Origin: Comamonadaceae bacterium 2FH
GTDB taxonomy: Bacteria; Pseudomonadota; Gammaproteobacteria; Burkholderiales; Burkholderiaceae_C
Assembly: GCA_005503335.1 (NCBI GenBank)
Contig: SCMQ01000039.1
Span: forward strand, 1 to 45,570
DNA length: 45,570 nucleotides
Direction: 5' to 3'
A program made the position numbers and the translations under genes. Numbering within the stretch: position 1 is the stretch's first letter; every line of letters starts with the position of its first letter. The notes beneath the pieces were generated by a model that was not told the DNA's origin, made no database searches, and saw only the letters and a program-made list of their open reading frames with translations. This document shows, piece by piece, positions 40,478 through 45,570 of the stretch.

Positions 40478-41116
40478 ATGAACATCGCACTCATAGGCGC
40501 CAGCGGCTTCATCGGCTCGGCCCTGCTGGCCGAGGCCCTGGACCGGGGTCATCGCGTGACCGCTCTGGTCGGCCGCCCTGAGCGCCTGACGCCTCACCCG
40601 CAGTTGAAGGCCGTGAAGACCGACGTGCTCGACCAGGCGACCCTGGCCGGCCAACTGCGCGGCCACGACGCCGTGCTCAGCGCCTTCAGCGGCCATGCGC
40701 AGCCCGACGTCCTGGGCTACTACCTCCAGGGCTTTCGCGCCATCCTCGAGGCCACGCGTGCGGCCGGCGCGCCGCGCCTGCTGGTGGTCGGCGGTGCCGG
40801 CAGCCTGGAAGTGGCGCCCGGTGTGCAACTGCTGGACACGCCGGACTTCCCCGCCGCCTACAAGGCCTCGGCCGAGGGTGCGCGCCAGGCGCTGAACCTG
40901 CTGCGCGCCGAGACCGCGCTGGACTGGACCCTGCTGAGCCCCAGCGCCGAGATCGCGCCCGGCGAGCGCACGGGGCAATTCCGTCTCGGCACCGACCAAT
41001 TGCTGAGCGACGCCGGCGGCAACAGCCGCATCTCGGTGCAGGACTACGCCTGGGCCATGCTCGACGAGATCGAGCGCCCGGCCCACAGCCGGCGCCGCTT
41101 CACGGTCGGCTATTGA
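40478..41116 (+). CDS. NAD(P)-dependent oxidoreductase (NmrA/SDR-like)
   Basis: 212 residues. The atypical short-chain dehydrogenase Rossmann start IALIGASGFIGSALLAEAL is at residues 3-21; SAFSGHAQPDV, LLVVGGAGSLEVAPGVQLLD and DWTLLSPSAEIAPGERTG follow, a pattern of NAD(P)H-binding flavin-reductase-like proteins. It lacks the classical YxxxK pair of short-chain dehydrogenases. GGAAAG precedes the ATG. Probably controlled by the divergent LysR regulator. Substrate unknown. Confidence 0.88.
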   Translation: MNIALIGASGFIGSALLAEALDRGHRVTALVGRPERLTPHPQLKAVKTDVLDQATLAGQLRGHDAVLSAFSGHAQPDVLGYYLQGFRAILEATRAAGAPRLLVVGGAGSLEVAPGVQLLDTPDFPAAYKASAEGARQALNLLRAETALDWTLLSPSAEIAPGERTGQFRLGTDQLLSDAGGNSRISVQDYAWAMLDEIERPAHSRRRFTVGY

Positions 41117-41122
41117 TCGGGC

Positions 41123-41317
41123 TCAGAGGTCGCGCAAGGCGGCCGCAATCTGGGCCTGAAAGGCCTGGGCGTCGGCCAGCGCCTGGGCATTGAGCAGGGC
41201 CAGCTTGACCAGGAACAGCTCGGACTTGTCCGGGCCGGCCTGGTCGATGGCCGTGGCCAGGGCGTCGTAGACCGACTCCAGGCCGGGAATCGTCAGCGTC
41301 TTGGGTTGTGGGCTCAT
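41123..41317 (-). CDS. small DUF2783-like protein
   Basis: 64 residues from ATG at 41317, preferred over ATG 41323 because AGGAGG, supplied by repeat copy F, lies 7 bases before it. The sequence (IPGLESVYDALATAIDQAGP, then LFLVKLALLNAQALADAQ) is helical and resembles DUF2783 proteins encoded beside FAD-dependent aromatic monooxygenases. That is the context here, since the monooxygenase gene lies upstream on the same strand. The assignment rests on pattern and context. Role unknown. Confidence 0.6.
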   Translation of the reverse strand: MSPQPKTLTIPGLESVYDALATAIDQAGPDKSELFLVKLALLNAQALADAQAFQAQIAAALRDL

Positions 41318-41319
41318 GC

Positions 41320-41484
41320 TCATGCCTCCTGCCGAGCCGCCTCAAAGGAGGCATGGCCTTGCAGGCCGCGCCGCTGCGAGACGCAGCGGCTCTTCGGTCC
41401 GTCCACGCCTGCGCAGGCAGGCGTGGAGCCGCGGCCCTCAGCCCCCTCGGGGGGCAACGAAACGAAGTGAGTGTGGGGGTCCAT
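41320..41484 (-). repeat. intercistronic hairpin repeat, copy F (extended form)
   Basis: Read on the minus strand, between the monooxygenase and DUF2783-like genes. Hairpin 1 is GCCCCC/GGGGGC (41441-41455). The terminal hairpin is CATGCCTCCT/AGGAGGCATG (41346-41355 with 41321-41330), loop 15 nt. Two extra perfect hairpins lie between them: 10 bp (41402-41411 with 41418-41427) and 9 bp (41370-41378 with 41382-41390). A 54-residue mini-frame starts at ATG 41484, two bases after the monooxygenase stop codon, and ends at TGA 41320-41322. Confidence 0.85.
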
Positions 41485-41486
41485 GG

Positions 41487-43187
41487 TCATTCTCCTTGGC
41501 GGGCCAGGGCGGTGTCCAGTGCGGCCTGCAGGCGCTCGGCATCCAGGCTGATCCAGCGCGCGCAGACATGCTGGTCGGGCCGCAGCAGGTAGGCCGCGCC
41601 GCCGGCGGACACGCCGTAGCGCTGGCGCACATGGCCCTCGCTGTCGGCCAACGCGAGGTCGGCGCCTTCCACCGGAGCGGCCGCGCCCACGGCCGTCACG
41701 CGCAGCGGCACGCCGCGCGCACGGGTCTGGTCCACCACCCGGCGCAGCGACTCGGGCAAGGCCTCCCGGTCCGTGAAGTACAGCAGCTCGAAACCGCCGC
41801 CCAGGTGGTCCAGCAGGTAGTCGTCGGGGCCCAGGCGCAGGTTCAGTGGCGGCGCACCATGGCCCGGGCCGGCCTTGAACAGCAGGTCGTCGTCGCCCGC
41901 GCTGTTGAGCGCCGAATGCGTGTACTCGTGCGGGCGCGAGGTGCGCCAGTGGTAGAGCGGGCCGACGAAGGGCTGGCTCAGCGAGAGCGAGAGCACGGCG
42001 TCGCGCAGTAGGCGAAAACCCTGCGTGGGCGGGGTCATGAAGCGCGTGCTCTTGCCGGCCTCAGCGATGATCTCGCGCGCCGCGCCCACGCGCTCGGCGC
42101 TGTAGCTGGCCAGCAGCGCCTCGGGCGCCAGGCCCCTGGCCACGAAGGCCAGGCGCCAGGCCAGGGCCTGCGCGTCCTGAAAGCCGGTGTTGGCGCCGCG
42201 CACGCCGAAGATCGGCAGCATATGGGCCGCGTCGCCGGTGAACAGCACGCGGCCATGGCGGTAGTCGGGCAGGGTCAGCGCGCGCGCCGAGTAGACGGAG
42301 CACCAGTCCATCTCCCAGGGCTTGCCGGCATGGCCGATCATGGCCAGCTGGGCGTCGATGCGCGCCTTGAGCGACTCGGGCGCGAGCGCCTGCTCGGGCG
42401 TCTCGCCGGCCGGCAGCTGGTAGTCCACACGCCAGATGCCATGCGGCTCGCGGTGCATGAGCACGGTGTTGCCGGGGTTCCACTCGGGGTCGAAGAAGGC
42501 CAGGCGCTCGGTCGGCAGCGGCAGCTCGACGCGGATGTCGGCGATCACGAAGCGGCCCTCGTAGGAGGCGCCTTCCATCTTGAGGTCCAGCATGGAGCGT
42601 AGGCCCGAGCGCGCGCCGTCGGCGGCGACCAGCCAGTCGGTCTCCAGCGCGTAGTGCCCCTCGGGCGTGTCCACCTCCAGGCGCGCGAAGCCCTCGCCCT
42701 GTTCCACGCGGCTCACGCGGTTGCCCCAGCGCAGCTCGATCAGGGGCTGGGCGCGCACCGCGTCGACCAGGTATTCCTCGAGGTACTGCTGCTGCAGGTT
42801 GATCATGGGGAAGAAGCGGTCGTCTTCCTCGTGCGGGCCTTCCATGCGGAACACGCGCTGGCCGCGGTAGAAGGAGTTGCCGAAGCGCCAGGGCAGGCCG
42901 TTCTCGCTGACGCGGCGGTCCACGCCGACCTGCTGCAGGATCTCCATGGAACGGCGCGTGAACACGATGGCGCGGCTGCCCTCGGAGACCTGGCGCTCGG
43001 CTTCGAGCAGCACGCAGGGCTGGCCGTGGCGCGCCAGCTCCAGCGCCGCCGTCAGGCCGATCGGCCCGGCGCCGACGATGACCACCTGCTGGCGCGGCTG
43101 CGCGGGGTGCTGCGAGGGCAGCCAGGGATCGAACACCTGGTAGTCGTAGTAGATGGAGCGTCGTGGCTCGGCCTGGGGCTGGTGCAT
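41487..43187 (-). CDS. FAD-dependent aromatic monooxygenase (MhpA/PheA/TfdB-like)
   Basis: 566 residues. FAD-binding GAGPIGLTAALELARHG begins at about 38. The NAD(P)H/FAD-linking DG motif is in VAADGARSGLR, and the second FAD motif is VLFTGDAAHMLPIFGVRGANTGFQDA (in parts). A C-terminal thioredoxin-like domain (LLRPDQHVCARW) completes the class A flavoprotein hydroxylase layout. It probably hydroxylates a phenolic or aromatic acid. AGGAGA precedes the ATG. It sits between a LuxR regulator and a DUF2783-like gene. Exact substrate unknown. Confidence 0.92.
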   Translation of the reverse strand: MHQPQAEPRRSIYYDYQVFDPWLPSQHPAQPRQQVVIVGAGPIGLTAALELARHGQPCVLLEAERQVSEGSRAIVFTRRSMEILQQVGVDRRVSENGLPWRFGNSFYRGQRVFRMEGPHEEDDRFFPMINLQQQYLEEYLVDAVRAQPLIELRWGNRVSRVEQGEGFARLEVDTPEGHYALETDWLVAADGARSGLRSMLDLKMEGASYEGRFVIADIRVELPLPTERLAFFDPEWNPGNTVLMHREPHGIWRVDYQLPAGETPEQALAPESLKARIDAQLAMIGHAGKPWEMDWCSVYSARALTLPDYRHGRVLFTGDAAHMLPIFGVRGANTGFQDAQALAWRLAFVARGLAPEALLASYSAERVGAAREIIAEAGKSTRFMTPPTQGFRLLRDAVLSLSLSQPFVGPLYHWRTSRPHEYTHSALNSAGDDDLLFKAGPGHGAPPLNLRLGPDDYLLDHLGGGFELLYFTDREALPESLRRVVDQTRARGVPLRVTAVGAAAPVEGADLALADSEGHVRQRYGVSAGGAAYLLRPDQHVCARWISLDAERLQAALDTALARQGE

Positions 43188-43280
43188 GTGGGTCTCCTGC
43201 GGGCTCTCGGACGCGCCCTGCGTGTCCGTGCCGCCAGTGTAGGCAGGCCCCCGGCGCGGCCTGTCCCCAAACGGGAACAG

Positions 43281-44123
43281 TCAGGGCGCGCCGGCTTCGG
43301 ATGCCAGCAGCAGGCCCAGCAGCTCGCGCTGGCCCGAGATGCCGAGCTTGCGGTAGACGCGCTTGAGGTAGGTCTGGGCGCTGGAGACCTCGATGCCCAT
43401 GCGGTCCGCGATGCCTTCGGTGGCCAGGCCTGCGAGCAGGCCGCGCACCAGGTCCACGTCGCGCTTGGTGAGCTCGGGACAGCGCCGCAGCAACCGGGCC
43501 AGTAGCAGCTCGGCCAGTTCGTTGTGCACCACATGGCCCGCGTAATGCAGGCGCACGGCCTGCACCACCAGGGGCGCGAAGGCTTCGACCGCCGCGATTG
43601 CCGCGTCATCGAAGGGCCCATGCTCCAGGCCCCGGTAGAAGTTGACCGACAGCCAGCGCTGCCCCTCGTACAGAGCCAGGATGGCGAGGCGCTCGGCCAC
43701 CTGCGGCAGCTCGTAGCAGATCTCGCGGTACTCGCGGTGGGCGATGTCCTCGCCCTTTTGCCGGTGCAAGAGGATATGGGGATGGGACGGCGGGGCTTTC
43801 TGGGCCGCGGCCAGCTCGGCCTGCATCACCTGCTGGCTGCCGTCCAGCGGGTAGAAGCGCGCCACATAGTCCTGCGAGATGCGCGGCAGCGCCTGGGTGC
43901 GCGCGCGGTCGCCGACCGCCACGATGCGCGGGCGCCCCTGCCCCTCGTAGGAAAAGATGGTGCACTGCGCCAGCGGCACATGGGCGCCAACCAGGCGCAG
44001 CAGGTCCTCGGCCACGGCGTGGCGGCCCGAGAGGCCCAGCTTTTGCAGCAGGGCCGTGACCTGGGCGAGCGGGATCTCGAAGCGGGCGGAGGGGGTGGGC
44101 GGCAGCGGCCAGTACGCGCTCAT
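43281..44123 (-). CDS. LuxR-type helix-turn-helix transcriptional regulator
   Basis: 280 residues from ATG at 44123 (MSAYWPLPPTPSARFEI). The C-terminal LuxR/GerE helix-turn-helix is clear: LTKRDVDLVRGLLAGLATEGIADRMGIEVSSAQTYLKRVYRKLGI (in parts). The N-terminal 200 residues carry no receiver or autoinducer domain that I recognise. It lies 93 bases upstream of the aromatic monooxygenase gene on the same strand and is the likely regulator of that unit. Confidence 0.88.
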   Translation of the reverse strand: MSAYWPLPPTPSARFEIPLAQVTALLQKLGLSGRHAVAEDLLRLVGAHVPLAQCTIFSYEGQGRPRIVAVGDRARTQALPRISQDYVARFYPLDGSQQVMQAELAAAQKAPPSHPHILLHRQKGEDIAHREYREICYELPQVAERLAILALYEGQRWLSVNFYRGLEHGPFDDAAIAAVEAFAPLVVQAVRLHYAGHVVHNELAELLLARLLRRCPELTKRDVDLVRGLLAGLATEGIADRMGIEVSSAQTYLKRVYRKLGISGQRELLGLLLASEAGAP

Positions 44124-44157
44124 GCTGGCCGCAATGTAACCGAGCCGCAGGCGAAGC

Positions 44158-44241
44158 TCAGTTGCCGCCGGGCCGCCCCAAGGCAACTGCGGCCATCCCA
44201 GGGGGCAGCGAGGACACGCCAGTGCCGAGCGTGGGGGCCAT
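44158..44241 (-). repeat. intercistronic hairpin repeat, copy E
   Basis: Minus-strand orientation, between the CHRD and LuxR genes. The terminal hairpin CAGTTGCC/GGCAACTG (44182-44189 with 44159-44166) has a 15-nt loop. Compared with copy B (CAGTCGCC/GGCGACTG) one base pair has changed on both sides. Hairpin 1 is degenerate here. A 27-residue mini-frame runs from ATG 44241, overlapping the CHRD stop codon as TGATG, to TGA 44158-44160. Confidence 0.8.
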
Positions 44242-44705
44242 CACTCCCGCACGATCATCTGGCCGCGGATCTCGCCACCGGGGAAGGTCGCGGTGTGGAT
44301 GTTGGCGTACCAGCGCCCCGCCATCAGGTCCTCGGCCTGGGCCGGGGTCAGCGTGGCCCGGCCCTCGTAGCGCCCGCTCAGCGCGCCCGGCCAGGACAGC
44401 GCCACGCCGGCGTTGCGCCCCGGGCCGGCGGGCCCGTGGAAATGCGCGGCCGTCGCGGGGCCGCTGAGCGCGTTGAACGAGGCCTTCCAGCGCAGCAGCC
44501 GCGTGTTCTTGTCCAGCACCGCGTCGACGCGGCCGGTGCCGGCCGTGCGCACGGGCGGCACCTCGTTCATGCCCGTCATCTGGGTGCTGAAGGCCACCAA
44601 GTGGGGGTCTGGCTTCAGCATGGCGCAGCCGCTGGCCAGCAGTGCCGAGGCCAGGACGGTGGCGCCGCATGCGGCCGCCCGCAGGGAGTGGGGTCTTGGT
44701 GTCAT
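44241..44705 (-). CDS. CHRD domain-containing lipoprotein
   Basis: 154 residues. The signal peptide ends in a lipobox, LLASGC (Cys at about 27), so the mature protein is lipid-anchored in the envelope. The CHRD domain fills the rest: FSTQMTGMNEVPPVRTAGTG, LRWKASFNALSGPATAAHFHGP (in parts), WYANIHTATFPGGEIRGQM. CHRD proteins are extracellular or envelope proteins of unknown function, related to chordin repeats. It lies upstream of the LuxR gene and is separated from it by repeat copy E. Confidence 0.9.
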   Translation of the reverse strand: MTPRPHSLRAAACGATVLASALLASGCAMLKPDPHLVAFSTQMTGMNEVPPVRTAGTGRVDAVLDKNTRLLRWKASFNALSGPATAAHFHGPAGPGRNAGVALSWPGALSGRYEGRATLTPAQAEDLMAGRWYANIHTATFPGGEIRGQMIVRE

Positions 44706-44867
44706 GCTTGGATCTCCGTCCAGGCCGGGGGCCCGGACGGCGCAGAGTGTAAGCGGCGTCCGCCGCCGCGCAGTCGCGCCGCCTGTGTCTTGTCACGTCG
44801 CTTACAAACGTGCGACAAGCCGCTCCCTGCCCGCGCTTGGGCCGCACTCGGTTAAGCTGCTGCCCCC

Positions 44868-45461
44868 ATGCCCCAGACCCTGTCCGCGCCCGTGCACAGC
44901 GAACTGCTGATCAAGAAGAGCCGCTTCATCGGCTGCGTCGAGCCCATGGCCGACCGCGCCGGCGCCCAGGCCAGGGTGGCGCAGCTGCGCGCCGAACACC
45001 CCGGTGCGGCCCATGTCTGCTGGGCCCTGCTGGCGGGCGGCCAGTCGGCCGCGGTGGACGATGGCGAGCCGGGCGGCACGGCCGGCCGCCCCATGCTCGA
45101 GGTGCTGCGCCACCAGGACCTGGAAGCTGTGCTGGCCACCGTGGTGCGCTACTTCGGCGGCGTCAAGCTGGGCGCGGGCGGCCTGGTGCGCGCCTATACC
45201 GACGCCGTGGCCCAGGCCTTGCTGCAGGCGCGCAAGCTGCCGCTGCAGCGGCTGACCACGCTGCGCTGCGCCCTGCCCTATGCGCTGGAGGGCCTGCTGC
45301 GCCGCGAGCTCGATGCCACCGAGGGCGCCCGCCTGCTCGAAGTCAGCCACGGCACACTGGTCGAGCTGCAGTTCAGCCTGCCCGAGGACCAGGCTGGCGC
45401 CTTCGTGGCGCGCCTGAACGAGGCCGGACAGGGGCGCCTGGGCTGGCTCGATCCGCACTGA
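44868..45461 (+). CDS. YigZ/IMPACT family protein
   Basis: 197 residues. The UPF0029/Impact N-terminal domain spans about 1-115 (SELLIKKSRFIGCVEPM, HPGAAHVCWALL, DDGEPGGTAGRPMLEVL, VVRYFGGVKLGAGGLVRAYTDAV in parts), followed by the small DUF1949 domain. Members are thought to affect translation or stress responses in the cytoplasm; the biochemical role is not settled. The stop TGA (45459-45461) directly abuts what looks like an insertion-sequence end. Confidence 0.93.
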   Translation: MPQTLSAPVHSELLIKKSRFIGCVEPMADRAGAQARVAQLRAEHPGAAHVCWALLAGGQSAAVDDGEPGGTAGRPMLEVLRHQDLEAVLATVVRYFGGVKLGAGGLVRAYTDAVAQALLQARKLPLQRLTTLRCALPYALEGLLRRELDATEGARLLEVSHGTLVELQFSLPEDQAGAFVARLNEAGQGRLGWLDPH

Positions 45462-45570
45462 GAGGGTGTAGACGAAATGATCTACGTCGCCAGTCTAGTC
45501 GCGAGCATACGCGCTTCGGCCAACCAGACCCATGCGAGCGGCGCCCAGTCCGATCGATCGTGGTGTGCCA
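45462..45570 (-). mobile_element. probable right end of an IS5-type insertion sequence (partial transposase C-terminus)
   Basis: Directly after yigZ comes GAGGGTGTAGACGAAA, like a terminal repeat of IS5/IS427-type elements. On the minus strand a frame enters from the window edge and stops at 45482. It encodes 28 residues ending AWVWLAEARMLATRLAT, resembling the C-termini of IS427-group transposases. The IS boundary coincides with the yigZ TGA; TNA is the target type of this group. Only about 109 bases are visible, so the call is tentative. Confidence 0.42.

Noticed and set aside
41370-41427. The stacked inverted repeats read as a CRISPR-like or terminator array
   Set aside because: The stems are different in sequence, there are no equal spacers, and no T-run follows. 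They are part of the extended intercistronic repeat.
44789-44819. Inverted repeat CTTGTC-ACGT...ACGT-GC-GACAAG in the CHRD/yigZ divergent region as an operator
   Set aside because: The arms are short and interrupted asymmetrically, and no regulator is adjacent. It is too weak to call as a feature.

Overview
The window (45.6 kb, uniformly very GC-rich) reads as a chromosomal segment of a betaproteobacterium of order Burkholderiales, most likely family Comamonadaceae. The grounds are the gene order exbB-exbD-lpxK-Trm112-kdsB-adk, the xseA-sodB pair, a monomeric NADP-isocitrate dehydrogenase, LexA with CTG-N10-CAG boxes, and a dispersed GC-rich hairpin repeat. I cannot name the genus from the sequence alone.

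Layout. 1-112 is the 3' end of a group II intron (domains V and VI) lying just before a secreted DUF192 gene. 714-5347 (minus) holds icd, then sodB and xseA. 5667-9525 (plus) is the envelope and LPS cluster exbB, exbD, lpxK, a Trm112-like gene, kdsB and adk. An asparaginase gene (minus) is divergent from lexA, which has two tandem SOS boxes. 11810-19322 carries a hydroxyacid dehydrogenase and a CoA-ester catabolism block: 3-hydroxyacyl-CoA dehydrogenase, enoyl-CoA hydratase, Crp/Fnr regulator, APH-like phosphotransferase, acyl-CoA dehydrogenase and a GST. tRNA-Pro and tRNA-Arg follow. Behind tRNA-Arg sits a lower-GC orphan gene bounded by an imperfect copy of the tRNA 3' end.

19976-21623 (minus) is a TetR regulator with a DUF457-type membrane protein. 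21916-26786 is a complete branched-chain-type ABC importer. It abuts an IclR regulator divergent from pobA, which suggests uptake and hydroxylation of an aromatic acid such as 4-hydroxybenzoate. 28909-32041 (minus) is a tightly overlapping ThuA / Gfo-Idh-MocA / MFS operon facing an AraC regulator. A short CoA-transferase, eutBC, a DUF1294 gene and a YgiQ-type radical SAM gene follow. A LysR regulator is divergent from an NAD(P)-binding reductase over a large palindrome. A LuxR regulator, an FAD aromatic monooxygenase and a small DUF2783-like gene form one unit, followed by a CHRD lipoprotein and a YigZ gene. The right edge looks like the end of an IS5-type insertion sequence abutting the yigZ stop codon.

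The most unusual signal is a six-copy family of intercistronic repeats (14419-14502, 23129-23212, 25989-26071, 34954-35033, 41320-41484, 44158-44241). Each copy ends in a hairpin whose arms differ between copies but stay complementary, around a loop of exactly 15 nt. In three copies the 3' arm supplies the Shine-Dalgarno sequence of the next gene. In five copies an open mini-frame runs from the upstream stop codon to a TGA at the end of the 3' arm. One copy encodes the first residues of EutC. No CRISPR array, rRNA or prophage was seen.
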